A stretch of 64,000 bases of DNA from Cannabis sativa (Eukaryota > Streptophyta > Magnoliopsida > Rosales > Cannabaceae), in the NCBI RefSeq assembly GCF_029168945.1, contig NC_083601.1:71165595-71229594 (forward strand). The letters are read 5' to 3'. Of the stretch, positions 35,001 to 47,110 are shown piece by piece. The notes beneath the pieces were generated by a model, which saw only the letters and a program-made list of their open reading frames with translations, was not told the origin of the DNA and ran no database searches. Numbering within the stretch: position 1 is the first letter of the stretch; each line of letters starts with the position of its first letter. Made by a program: the position numbers and the translations under genes.

Positions 35001-36608
35001 CGATATTCTCGGTATGCGTGCCCCCTGAACTTTACCCACGAACACCGCTGGGTTAGCACTCTCGGGCTCAAACACCACCATCTTCCGTTTACAATCAATC
35101 ATTGCTCCATACTTAGACAGAAAATCCATTCCCAGGATTATGTCAAAATCAGATAATTGCAGTTCAATTAGATTGACGGTCAATTCACAACCGTCAATCC
35201 AAAAAGACAAGGACCGAATCCACCTTGTGGATACTATCAGGTCTCCCGAGGGTAACAGGGTTCCAAACCCCGAAGCATAAATATCACATGGCTTATGTAA
35301 ACTTTCTATCACTCTACTTGATACATACGAATGAGTAGCTCCCGAATACAATAACACAGTATAAGCACAACCATTAATAGATAACTGACCTGTCACAACT
35401 GACGGACTAGCATCAGCATCTGCCTGAGTTATAGTGAAAAGTCTCCCCGGGTTCTGAGCAACATTCTTCTTAGGCTCTTCTCTCTTAGCTTGGGGACAGT
35501 CCCTAATAAAGTGGCCCACCACGCCACACTGGAAACATGCCTTGGCTCGGCACTCACCAGGATGATGCTTCTTACATTTAGGACACTCGGGGTATGACCG
35601 GAATGAGGACCCGCGGCCTTGACGACCACCTCTGTTTCCCCGAAACTTTCTATTTCCTCCTGAAGCTCCGGAAGCTTCAGCCTTCCGCTTGTGCTCAGGG
35701 TTGCTACTGTCGATCCCCTTACTAAAATTACCACCAGCAGGAGGGTTTGATGCCATGGCGACATCCTTTACCGCCTGCTCTTTCATCACTTGCTGCTCAG
35801 CCTCTTCAGCAATTAAGGCCAAGTCTACCACTCTCTTATACAGGGTGTCATGGGATGTGGTAATTTTCAAGTCTCGACTGATTGTAGCATTCAGTCCTCG
35901 AACATACTTTTGTTTTCTGGTAAAATCGGTAGGCACCAAATCACCAGCAAATTTAGATAACCGGTCAAATTCCAGAGTATATTCAGCCACCGACATCTTC
36001 CCTTGAGTCAACTTCACAAAGTCTTCCTGATGTCAAGTCCGTACAGCCACATTATAGAATTTTTCCTCAAAAAGTTTCTTAAACTCATCCCATGTCATCA
36101 CACTGACATCCCGAGTTTGATTCACTATGTCCCACCAGACGCGGGCATGATCTTGAAACATAAAGGCCGCACAGTTTACCCTTTCAGTTCCCATCACCCC
36201 CATATTATCGAGGATCCGGGTAACAGTGCTCATCCATTGATCGGCCTTAATAATGTCGATACCTCCCAGAAAAACTAGAGGTTGCAGCTTCACAAACCGC
36301 TCGAACACAGAGTCCTGATACGGCATAACAAACCCTTGGTTACCCACCACAGGCACAGGAGCTGGTGGTAGCCCTTGATTAATTAGGATAGCTTGTTGCC
36401 TCAAATGTTGCAACTCTTCTTCTTGACGAAGTATAACACTTCTCATTTCATGAAACATCTGCTGCCAATCAGCAGGAGGATTAGCATTAACAGCCTCTGC
36501 ATTATCCCCCGGATTTTGCGGAGGTAGAGGCGGTGCTGGTGGATCGGTTCGGGTAGCCCCGAGCTGTACTTGCTCGCCCTGTGGTCTGGATGATTGCGGA
36601 GGGTCCAT
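32082..36608 (-). pseudogene. gag-pol: Gag-pol polyprotein of gypsy-2 (two in-frame stops)
   Basis: One frame from the ATG at 36606-36608. Gag capsid domain covers codons ~95-260 (ADQWMSTVTRIL, VWWDIV). Two CCHC-type knuckles follow, [12 protein letters not shown] (codons 342-353) and [14 protein letters not shown] (358-371). The protease motif reads YSGATHS with Tyr at codon 421, where the family has catalytic Asp. RT spans about codons 640-815 with FIDD intact (756-759), then RNase H from ~902 (YCDAS). Integrase has a zinc-binding pair H1115/H1122 and C1152/C1155 and D1185, D1246, E1282 with the D35E spacing. A C-terminal [10 protein letters not shown]...HVSMLRKY region follows, with the beginning of a chromodomain-like segment. 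Breaks: TGA at 36033-36035 (codon 192), TAG at 33750-33752 (codon 953), and single-base shifts around 32095-32125. The matching C-terminal codons continue in other frames to a stop at 32020-32022. Cannot make a working polyprotein. Confidence 0.96.
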
Positions 36609-36921
36609 TACTAGTACCCCTGAAATCAACAACCCCAGCGAGTTAAGCACTGATACCACACTTACGCATTTAATGCCTTTAACCCTAACTCATCTATTTA
36701 CCTCATAAATATTTACATAAATAATTAACATTTATAGCATGGCATCACATAACACATACATACTCTAGATGCTTGCATACTGCCTAAAATGGAAAGCGGT
36801 AAACAGATGATCACACATACAGTCAAGTATTTACTCTCAATACTTACTGCACCATGAGTCGAGCTTATCTCTGACGACGAATGTACATGTTCGGCCGGTC
36901 TACAGGAAGTTTAAAACCTTG
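36609..36921 (-). other. Gypsy-2 untranslated leader
   Basis: About 310 bases between primer-binding site and gag start. The open reading continues 17 codons upstream of the chosen ATG to a GTG at 36659, but the Met at 36608 begins the MDPPQSS segment that leads into Gag. No structure recognised. Confidence 0.75.
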
Positions 36922-36934
36922 GGCTCTGATACCA
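36922..36934 (-). other. Primer-binding site of gypsy-2
   Basis: Minus-strand TGGTATCAGAGCC, three bases from the 5' LTR. Initiator tRNA-Met type. Confidence 0.92.
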
Positions 36935-36937
36935 AAT

Positions 36938-39242
36938 TGTAACGCCCTAAATAATTAGGCACGCTACCCAAAAATGCTTATGAAACCCTAATCCCCTAAC
37001 TGGGATTACTAATTAAAATAGCGCAGAATTTAAACTTTTATATTAAACAGATTAAAAATAAACTTGTAATATGTTTAAACTTTTCAAACGTAGTTGGGAT
37101 CCCAAAAATTATTTACAAAATTATTACAAGTTCTTTCTTACTAGCCGACCTAAGCGACAAAACAGAATACAAAAGTCAACCCTGTTAGACCCATAACCCG
37201 CTTGGTCTGAAGTGGCGTGAACATGTACATTCTTCGTCTGCTCTAAACTCATGGCCGATCGCCTAATGCCTTACCCTTTCCCCGCACAAGAGAGCACCTG
37301 TGAGCCAAGCCCAGCAAGACAGTATAATTCATAACAAATAAATTATGCTTATTCACATATATGTCTGTATAGCACAGACCTGATCACTATATCAACATGC
37401 CCATTTATGTCTACGTGGCGTAGACCTATGTGTTGCGCTCATACATCTAATTAAATCTACGTGACGTAGACCCACGTGTTGCTCTCACACGTCTAATTAC
37501 ATTAAGGCCTTAGAAGTGGTTCATCTCGGTTATGTGTACCGAGTCCAACCTGATTATGCCTTGAGCGCATAATCCCTAAATTTCATTTCAATTAACATGC
37601 ATGGTATTTATACACATATTCCACTAGGGTAATAACCCTAGGCTAACAAACCGTTCCTATTAGGGTAATAACTCTAATCCCGGTTACAATAATGCACAAA
37701 TATCATAATCACATAAGCGCCACTGCGCATACTCTACGTGCAAACTACTGTCTTACCTGATGTCCCGCAATGACAGAGATTCCAAATCCCTGGGTGCTCC
37801 TGATCAGGTGCCGGTAATCGTAGTCACATAATCCGGGATTTCACAAATAGGGTTAACCCCTGATTTCATTTTCATAAAATATTCATATGGCATTTAAAAT
37901 TCACATATTCAGATAGAGCTCGAAAAGAGCTTTCCAACGGTATATAGAACTCCCAAATCGGAGTCCGGATCACAAAGTTATGGCTATTTGAAGTTTACAA
38001 AAAGGGTCTGCCCAGAAAGAAATGGGCGCGCCGCGGCATGCTAAATACCATGCCGCGGCACCTGGGTTCAAAACCCAGAAAACTCAAAAACCAGCAACGA
38101 TTTTCATGCCAAAAATTCATCCAAATCACCCCAATTCATAACCAAACTCTCAAATCATCAAATAGGGTTGCTAGCAATTATTAAGGGGTAAAAATAACCT
38201 ATTTCATGCATCAAAATCCCATACTAAACCAAAAATTCAGATTGTAAATAATCACATAACTCATGCTTCAACTAAGCAAACATCAAGCTCATACTCAAGA
38301 ACTTCAAAGTCAAGTTTCTCAATTAATTTCCAGCAATCAATCACAAGAAATAACCAGAATTAAACACAAGAGAATTGCCCTAAAATTCCATCTAGAGCCC
38401 AACCAAGCACAACCTTAAAGATCTAAGCATAACATGCTCAAACCAATCAAAGAAACCTCTATCATGAAACCTATCATCATCATCATCAAGAACATGCGAA
38501 TTCAAAATCCCAACATGCTTTTTCAACAATAATACCAGCAACATAAAAGGAATTAGAGTTATAAAAGCTACCTCAAGAATCACTTTAAGGGCTAGCACAA
38601 GAATCACCAACACTTTCACTTCAATTTCAAGCTAAACCCAAGCAATTCACCAAAGAAATTTTGAAAATTCAAAGAGCTAGAGAGAGAGAGAGAGGTCGGG
38701 TGAAGAAGAGGAATAACCCAGAATTTACTTTGATTTTTCGTAATAAAATTCAATTTCCAAATGTAATAGAAAGAGGTCAAATGACCAAAATGCCCTTAGG
38801 GCCAATTAACATTCACTTTAACATACAAGGGCAAAAATGGCATTTCATGCACAATTAAAACCCAATTAATTTCAGATTATTCACCAACATTAAAATGCCA
38901 AATAATTTAATCCAATTTGCATTTCGGGCCCGAATCCCGTTCAGCCCGAAATACCCGGTTATGACTATACCGCGCCAACCTGTCAGAACACACCTGAAAA
39001 GACAACACAGGCATACTATATAATAATATAGTTCTATTAAGCACGTAATTAAATTAATCTCATCGTTTTACCCTTCTTGGGTCGTAATTACCAAAATGCC
39101 CCTTGCTCACCAATGGGGTCTTAACATATTAAAATTCATATTAATTCACATATATTGAACTATATAATAATATAATTCCTCAATTATTCATAATTATATA
39201 ATTAGGGTTTTACTAATCCTTTTCTTAATTTCGGGTATTACA
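36938..39242 (-). mobile_element. 5' LTR of gypsy-2
   Basis: 2305 bases, TGTAACGCCC to GGGTATTACA. Same organisation as the 3' LTR, with scattered substitutions and small indels. The hairpin is at 38030-38059. Confidence 0.95.
38030..38059. other. GC-rich hairpin in the gypsy-2 5' LTR
   Basis: GCCGCGGCATG, eight bases, CATGCCGCGGC: a perfect 11-base stem in an AT-rich LTR. Confidence 0.88.
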
Positions 39243-40814
39243 CTAAGAATTTTGAAATTTGAGAGGGAAGAAAGAGAGAGGGAGTGGTCGACCAGATAGG
39301 GAGAGAGAAGGCTCAGGTTTTTCTGAATCAGAAGTGTCAGAAGAAAAGTGTGTAATTTTCCTGAAGCCTTCACTATCTATTTATAGCATTCCACTAGGGT
39401 TAGGTTTGAATTATATGGCATTAAAATAATGAAAATATCAGTTTAAATTTCCTAGAAAAGTGGCCGGCCCTATACTAGTGGATTTGGGCCTCACTTTTTG
39501 CAATTTTGCAGTTTTATCTTTTCTGCATCTGATTTTCTCAAAAATGCCAATTTTCTAATTCAACCATTTAAATGCCAATTCTAACTATTTAATAACTATC
39601 AATAATTATTAAATAATATTGTCATTTATCATATTTATTAATTGAACCATACAAAGTATCATAATTAACAAATATGCCCCTAAAACTCTTTCTTTACAAT
39701 TTCGCCCTTACTTAGTAAAAATTTCACAAATAGACATAGTCTAATTTGAGAATTATAATTGATTAATCAAAACCAATTACATGAGTCTTACAAGCAATAT
39801 TATCTCAACTAGTGCAGGGACCATGGGTCTATATAACCGAGCTTCCAATAAGTAGATCAAGAATTTAGCACTAAAATTCACTAACTTATTAATTCTTCGT
39901 TGAATCCACGCATAGAACTCAGAATTGCACTCTCAGTATATAGAATGCTCTATATGTTCCACCATATAGACGCATCATTAGTTATCCATTGTTATAATCC
40001 TAATGTGATCAATGATCCTCTATATGAATGATCTACACTGTAAAGGGATTAGATTACCGTTACACCCTACAATGTATTTTATCCTTAAAACCCTTCACCC
40101 CGTATAAATGATATTTCAGCTTATGTGAAATGAGTACTCCACCATTTATGTTCGTTTGGTCAAGCTCGAAGGAGATCATCCTTTGCTTACTATTCGCCAG
40201 ATAGAAGCTATAGATTCCATGTTTATGTTAGCGCTCCCACTCAATTGCACTACTGTGTTCCCAAAATGTACGTATCACCCTGACCTAAAAGTAGGCTTAA
40301 CTAACAAATCAAAGAACACGAATAGTCTTTCAAGATAGAGCCTAATCATAACAGGATTAAGAACATTTGATCTAGGATCAACTAGGCGATATTGACTTGA
40401 ATAGATATTACGGTAAGTTTAATAAATCTAAGTCAAAGTTCAATATCGGTCCCTTCCGATGCATACTCCATGCATCCAACCTGAGCTTTACTTTAACGAA
40501 TGCTCTGGAAAGAACATAGCACTTTTCCAAATGCAAGTAAACTCTGTTGTAGATTATCATATCAGTAAAACCCTGTGTCTGATAAATCTAGGAAACTTGA
40601 TTCACATAGTCATGTTTACTTTCCAATGTGTTGACAACACAATAAACAGGATCAACTATGTGAAAAGGGTTTCAGACGAATTCATACATTATGTACATAT
40701 AATCATGAAATAAATGATGTGAACAATGGAACATTAAATGTTATTTCTAATCTATATTAATAAGTAAATCTGATTATATTGAAATGAGTTTTATTTAGGG
40801 CATAAAACCCAACA
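39243..40814 (-). mobile_element. 5' LTR of L4, remainder
   Basis: Continues the LTR interrupted at 29674, starting with the second CTAAG. TATA box on the minus strand at 39377-39386. Ends CATAAAACCCAACA at 40814. Together with 29346-29674 it makes 1896 bases, equal to the 3' LTR. Confidence 0.95.
39377..39386 (-). promoter_or_regulatory. TATA box of the L4 5' LTR
   Basis: Minus-strand CTATAAATAG. The gypsy-2 insertion lies downstream of it in the sense direction, within the transcribed part of the LTR, so it should disrupt any L4 transcript. Confidence 0.65.
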
Positions 40815-42686
40815 CATAGTGGTTTTGACAAGATCAATCTCTGCAAAGAGTTAATATGCCTATATCCACTAAAAGTTGTTCATCTCATTCACAGATGGAT
40901 GTACATTCAGGGGTGGATATGTGTTAGTCGTTGTATTCTTAAAACGATCACTCTACATTATACCTTATGCAAACAAATTTGAAATGTTTGAAAATTTCAT
41001 TAATTTCTAGCAATGGTGAAAAACCATTAAGGTAAGTGGTGAAAGATCTTGTGAACTGATAGGGGTTGAGAAATAGTTAGTAGATATGCAGTTCAAAGAT
41101 CATTAAATTGATTTTTGAATTATATCCAAACTTACCTCCCCAGAAATTTCGAGTTGCATGTTGATGATTAGTTACTAGTCGTTGCCTAATTCCTTCCATG
41201 GTAATACAATTTCAGAATGATGTAATGGTTGTATACTTAATGTAAATCATTATTAGATTCATGGATGACCTAATCAAAATCTTAAGAAAAGCTAGAACTG
41301 TTAACAATGGTTTGTTAGCTATTCTAAGTGATTAGGGGTGGACCATCCCATTGTCAATAGATAAGAAAGTGTTTGTTCAAACAAATACTACTTTTCTAAG
41401 AAAATGACTAAGTCTGAAAATAAAGTAGCAAATAAAGGAGATATTTATTTCTTGATTCCAAAAGTGTTCTATCATCTTATTTGACATATGATGATCCCAC
41501 TGCCTCTGTTGTCTTGTCACAACCGAAGAGATCAAAACCATTTAGTTTTCTTAGACATAATTCACGGTACCTTGTCGTAGTGGGAGAGCTAGGAACTCCC
41601 CTTCTTATGACTTGGGAGACACTAGTGATTAAATTCCATTGTGAGTTTAAACAAGTAATGGAATGTCAAGATAAGAAACTAAGAAGAAAGCCAAAAGAAC
41701 TATGGTTTAATCGATTCACATGGAATAACCTAAAGTTTTCTAATACAAGGACATAAAAGGAAATTTTCGTTTATAAGTCTATTCAATGGACTTAACAAAA
41801 CTTCCTGTTCCTAGGTTTGAGTTTATCTAAACCTATGGCTTGTGGTATACCTGGTAATTAATTACTCTAATGCAAGCAACTTACTTTAGTAAGATGCCGA
41901 AGCATTTTTCTTTCTAATGGCAATCTATAGAAGCTTCACAACTTCTTAGGCATAGATTTTATTTATCTAAGGAAAAGTCTCAACTATTCCAGAAAAGATA
42001 AAGCCATGGAAGAATTTCTTAAATCAACAGTGAGAGGTCTTAAGACATGCTTTAGTATGCCTTAGACCAGACACCTGCTGTTGAGTGGGAGTAATTAGCA
42101 GGTATCAGATTAATCCAGGAGAAGAACATTGGAAGACAATCAAGTGAATCCTAACATTAAGAAGAGGAACTATATGTTAGTTTATAAGGGTGTGTTTAGA
42201 ACTCTTAGACTACACCAAATCATATTTCGAAATTTGCCTTTGTGCTAGAAAATCTTTCTGATAAGATGGTGATTACTCTGGGGGTGGAATAGTGATTTTG
42301 GAGAGGTGTAAAAACCTATCTGAAGTCTCTAGGTCTACTAGGAAGGGACTGAATGTTAAAGTTGCAAGAAAGGTACTTATTCAGTCTAAGGAAAGTTCTA
42401 TACATTTTTGGCACCTTTCCAAATTGCCTAACCTATTAGTGTTAATTTCCTGATTAACCAAAAGTAGTTGCCAAAGGTATAGAATATAGTATCCCAAGAA
42501 GAGTAGACATATAGAGAGGAATTTCACATTATCAATGATTTTGTGATTAAGAGTAATGGTGGAGAAAAGCTTGTGTTTAAATCAACCTTTCAGATCCTAT
42601 TACGAGGAGTTTACTACTACTACACTTGATTTGTATATCAAGGTATTGAGATTATCTGAAATGCATTTTTTGTTTTATATTAGTGC
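40815..42686 (+). pseudogene. Decayed Ty1/copia pol relic of L3
   Basis: Plus-strand relic, read through many frame changes. Near 41044 the codons for KILRTDRGGE (integrase, seen most clearly in sister copies) are damaged. At ~41365-41400 the codons for VFVQTNTTFL mark the integrase/RT linker. 41481-41756 is open for 91 codons (SQPKRS, then SFLRHNSRYLVVVGE), in the position of the pre-RT segment. From ~41872 comes QATYFSKM and from ~41930 EASQLLRHRFYLSKEK (RT C-terminus). At 42088-42144 is VGVISRYQINPGEEHWKTIK-type sequence, and near 42210 the YTKS word of RNase H. The tail FHIINDFV is at ~42520. The RT palm with its YVDD box is absent, as in all copies. Confidence 0.8.
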
Positions 42687-42697
42687 AAGTGGGAGTT
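42687..42697 (+). other. Polypurine tract of L3
   Basis: AAGTGGGAGTT directly before the 3' LTR. Confidence 0.85.
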
Positions 42698-44576
42698 TGT
42701 TGGGTTTTATGCCCTAAATAAAACTCATTTCAATATAATCAGATTTACTTATTAATATAGATCAGAAATAACATTTAATGTTGCATGGTTCACATGATTT
42801 ATTTCATGATTATATGTACATAATGTATGAATTCATCTGAAACCCTTTTCACATACTTGATCCTGTTTATTGTGCTGTCAACACATTGGAAAGTAAACAT
42901 GACTATGTGAATAAAGCTTCCTAGATTTATCAAACACAGGGTTTTACTGATATGATAATCTACAATAGAGTTTACTTGCATTTGGAGAAGTGCTATGTTC
43001 TTTCCAGAGCATTGGTTAAAGTAAAGCTCAGGTTGGATGCATGGAGTATGCATCGGAAGGGACCGATATTGAATTTTGACTTAGATTTATAAAACTTACC
43101 GTAATATCTATTCAAGTCAATATCGCCTAGTTGATCCTAGATCAAATGATCTTAATCCTGTTATGATTAGGCTCAATTTCAAGAGGCTATTCGTGTTCAT
43201 TGATTTGTTAGTTAAGCCTACTTTTAGGTCAGGGTGATACGTACATTTTGGGAACACGGTAGTGCAATTGAGTGGGAGCGTTAACATAAACATGGAATCT
43301 ATAGCTTCTATTTGGCGAATAGTAAGTAAAGGATGATCTCCTTCGAGCTTGACCAAACGAAAATAAATTGTGGAGATCGCATTTCACATAAGCTGAAATA
43401 TCATTTATACGGGGTTAAGTGTTTTAAGGATTAAATACATTGTAGGGTGTAACGGTAATCTAATTCCTTTACAGTGTAGATCATTCATATAGAGGATCAT
43501 TGATCAAATTAGGATTATAACAATGGATAACTAATGATGTGTCTATATGGTGGAACATATAGAGCATTCTATATACTGAGAGTGCAATTCTAAGTTCTAT
43601 GCGTGGATTCAACGAAGAATTAATAAGTTAGTGAATTTTAGTAATAAATTCTTGATCTACTTATTGGAAGCTCGGTTATATAGACCCATGGTCCCCGCAC
43701 TAGTTGAGATAATATTTCTTGTAAGACTCATATAATTGGTTTTGATTAATCAATTATAATTCTCAAATTAGACTATGTCTATTTGTGAAATTTGCACTAA
43801 GTAAGGGCAAAATTGTAAAGAAAGAGTTTTAGGGGCATATTTGTTAATTATGATACTTTGTATGGTTCAATTAATAAATATGATAAATGACAATATTATT
43901 TAATAATTATTTATAGTTATTAAATAGTTAGAATTGGCATTTAAATGCTTGAATTTGAAAATTGGCGTTTTTGAGAAAATCAGATGCAGAAAAGATAAAA
44001 CTGCAAAATTGCAAAAAGTGAGGCCCAAATCCACTATGCATGGCCGGCCACTTTTGTAGGGAATTTAAACTGATATTTTCATTATTTTAATGCCAAATAA
44101 TTCAAACCTAACCCTAGTGGAATGCTATAAATAGATAGTTAAGGCTTCAGGAAAATTACACTTCTGATTCAGAAAAAAACTGTGCCTCTCTCTCTCCCTA
44201 TCTTTAGCCGCCACTTCCCTCTTCTGTTCTTCTTCAATATTTCGAAATTCTTAGTGTGAGAATAGTGCCCACACACAGCAAGTGATACCTCAACCATAGT
44301 GAGGAAGATCGTGAAGAAAGACTTTCAACAAAAGGAGTTTCAGCATCAAAGATTCAGAGAAAGAGATCCAGGTTCAGATATTAATAATGCTCTGCTACAG
44401 AAAGGAATCAAGGGCTACATATTTGAACGGAGGGAGTAATATTATTCCGTTGCACCCAATGTAAGGTTTCTCAAACTTTATATGTGTTTATTTCATCGTT
44501 TTAGAAAGTTCATATTTAGGGCGTTAATCAACATACTTGTGAGTAGATCTAAGATCCTGGTAAAATAATTTCTAAC
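42698..44576 (+). mobile_element. 3' LTR of L3
   Basis: 1879 bases, TGTTGGGTTTTATGCCC to ATAATTTCTAACA, followed by the GTTAT duplication. TATA box at 44125-44134. The minus-strand open frames 42799-43053 and 43117-43356 are the recurring LTR antisense frames. Confidence 0.95.
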
Positions 44577-45186
44577 AGTTATACACTCCATATTTAAGTT
44601 AGCGCTCCCACTCAATTATACTATCATGTTCCCAAAATGTACGTATCACCCTGACCCAAAAGTAGGCTTAACTAACAAATCAAAGAACATGTATAATACT
44701 CTTGAGATCGAACCTAACAATATCAGGATTAAGATAATTTGATCTAGGATCAACAGGTGATATTGAATTGAATAGATATTACGGTAAATTTTAATATATC
44801 TAATCAAAGTTCAATATCGGTCCCTTCCCATGTATACTGTACATCCGATACTGGTAAACTTTGTCAATGCCCTGGAAAGGACATAACACTTATCCATGGT
44901 GTAAGAATACCTATCGCTCATTATCATGTCAGTCTAAATCCAGTGAACTGATAAATCAGGGAATAAACTTTCGAACATATAATTAAGATTATATTCCACT
45001 ATGCTGACAACACTATAATCATTAACAAATTCTATGTTCTGGACTTAAATAGAATTCATACATTATATATATAATCATGAAATAAATCATGTGAACCATG
45101 CAACATAAAATGTTATTTATGATCTTTATTAATAAGCAAATCTGATTATATTGAAATGTGTTTTATTTAGGGCACAAAACCCAACA
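44577..45186 (-). mobile_element. 3' LTR of the subfamily B element, remainder
   Basis: Continues the LTR broken at 14825, starting with the second GTTAT. It ends GGCACAAAACCCAACA. The polypurine tract complement AACTCCCACTTG follows. This copy has more substitutions against the other LTRs than they have against each other. Confidence 0.92.
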
Positions 45187-47110
45187 AACTCCCACTTGAA
45201 CTAATATAAAACAAAATGTGCATTTCAAATAATCTCAACACCTTGATATACAAATCAAGTGTAGTAGTAGTATACTCCTCGTAATAGGATCTGACAGGTT
45301 GAATTAAACACAAGCTTTTCTCCACCATTACTCTTCCTTAATCACAAAATCCTTGATATTGTGAAATTCCTTTTTATATGTCTACTCTCTTGGGATACTC
45401 GATTCTATACTTTTGGCAACTACTTTTTGGTTAATCACGAAATAACACTAGTAGTTAAGATAACTTGGAACGGTGCCACAAAGGTATAGAACTTTCTTTA
45501 GACTGAATAAGTACCTTTCCTACATCTTTAACATTCATTCTCTTTCTGGTAGACTAAGAGACTTCAGATAGGTTTTTACAGTTCTCCAAAATCACTACTC
45601 TACCCCCAGAGTAATCACCATCTTATCAGCAGACTTTCTAGCACAAAGACAGGTCTCGAAATCTGATGTGGTGTAGTCAAAGAGTTTTAAACACACCCTT
45701 ATCGACTAACATATAGTTCCTCTTCTTAATCTTTAGATTTACTTGATTGTCTTCCAATGTTCCTCTCCTGGATTAATCTGATACCTACTCATTACTCCCA
45801 CTCAACAGAAGGTGTCTGGTCTAAGGCATACTAAAGCATATCTGAGACCTCTCACTGTTGATTTAAAGAATTCTTTCATGGCTTTATCTTTTCTGGAATA
45901 GTTGAGACTTTTCCTTAGATAAATAAAATCTATGTCTAGAAGTCGAGAAGCTTCTATAGATTGCCATTAGAAAGAAAATGCTTCAACATCTTACTAAAGT
46001 AAGTTGCTTGCATTAGAGTAAGTAATTATTAGGTATACCATAAGCCATAGGTTTAGATAAACTCAAACCTATAATACTAGGAACAGGAAGTTTTTTTAAG
46101 TCCATTGAATAGACTTATCAACGAAAATTTCCTTTCATGTCCTTGTAATAGAAAACTTTAGGTTACTCCATGTGAATGGATTAAATCATAGTTCTCTTGG
46201 CTTTTCTTCTTAGCTTCTTATTTTGACGATCCATTACTTGTTTAAACTCACAACGGATTTTAATCACTAGTGTCTTCCAAGTCATAAGAAGGTGAGTTCC
46301 TAGAAACCCTGCCACTACGACAAGGTACCGTGAATTATGTCTAAGAAAACTACATGGTATTGACCTCTTCGGTTGTATCAAAACAACAGAGGCAGTGGGA
46401 TCATCATGTAAAGAATAAGATGATAGAACACTTTTGGAATCAAGAAAAAATATCTCATTGATTTGCTACTTTATTTTCAGACTTAGTCTTTTTCTTAGAA
46501 AATTAGTATTTGTTTAAACAAACACTTTCTTATCTATTGATTATGGGATGTTCCACCCCTAATCACTTAGAATAGCTAACAAACGTGCAAACCATGGTTA
46601 ACAGTTCTAGCTTTTCTTAACATTTCGATTTGGTCATCCATGAATCTAGTAATGGTTTACACTAAGTACCCAACCATTGCATCATTCTGAAATTGTATTA
46701 CCATAGAAGGACTTAGACAATGACTAGTAATTAATCATCAATATGCAACTCAAATTTCTGGGGAGGTAAGTTTGGATATAATTCAAAATCAATTTAATGA
46801 TCTTTGAACTGCATATCTACTAACTATTTCCCCACCCCTATCAGTTCGCAAGATATTTAACCACTTACCTTAATGGTTTATCACCATTGCTAGAAATTCA
46901 TGAAAATTTTCAAACATTTCAAATTTCTTTTGCATAAGGTAAAATCTAGAGTGATCGTTTTAAGAATACAACGAAAAACCATATCCACCCCTGAATGTAC
47001 ATCCATCTGCGAATGAGATGAACTACTTTCAGTGGATATAGGCATATTAACTCTTTGCAGAGTATGATCTTGTCCGAACCACTATGAACAAGATACAAAT
47101 GTCATAGATT
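45187..47110 (-). pseudogene. Decayed Ty1/copia pol relic of the B element
   Basis: Same motif order on the minus strand as in L4. The integrase DRGGE codons are in plus-strand CACCCCTATCAGTTCGCAAG at ~46845-46865. The pre-RT frame at 46181-46381 is shortened by a frameshift relative to the 81-codon versions at 8655-8900 and 61318-61563. No YVDD box. Confidence 0.72.

Larger units (their letters stand above)
29675..39242 (-). mobile_element. Near-complete Ty3/gypsy chromovirus, gypsy-2
   Basis: 9568-base element on the minus strand, flanked by a perfect 5-base duplication CTAAG (29670-29674, 39243-39247). Order in sense: 5' LTR 36938-39242, primer-binding site, leader, gag-pol in one frame, polypurine tract, 3' LTR 29675-31984. 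The LTRs (2305 and 2310 bases) differ by eye at a few percent or less. It is the innermost, hence youngest, insertion of this nest. The conserved C-terminal part of pol resembles the chromodomain-bearing Tekay/Del clade. It is defective: two premature stops, a changed protease active site and a frameshifted C-terminus. Confidence 0.96.
21126..40814 (-). mobile_element. Complete family L element L4 (with nested gypsy-2)
   Basis: Minus-strand element inside L3. Left flank CATAT (21121-21125) and right flank CATAG (40815-40819) form a 5-base duplication with one later change; sister copies read CATAG, so the left copy mutated. The LTRs are 1896 bases (21126-23021) and 1896 bases when the gypsy-2 insertion is removed. 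Element length without the nest is about 10.1 kb. Internal region 23022-29345 has no intact gene. Confidence 0.95.
14826..44576 (+). mobile_element. Complete family L element L3 (with nested L4 and gypsy-2)
   Basis: Plus-strand element bounded by LTRs of 1880 and 1879 bases and flanked by a perfect 5-base duplication GTTAT (14821-14825 and 44577-44581). Removing the nested element L4 leaves about 10.06 kb. It has a primer-binding site, a ~6.3 kb internal region without an intact gene, a decayed copia pol near the 3' end and a polypurine tract. It would need proteins from another element to move. The matching duplication and intact ends show it arrived by normal integration. Confidence 0.95.
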
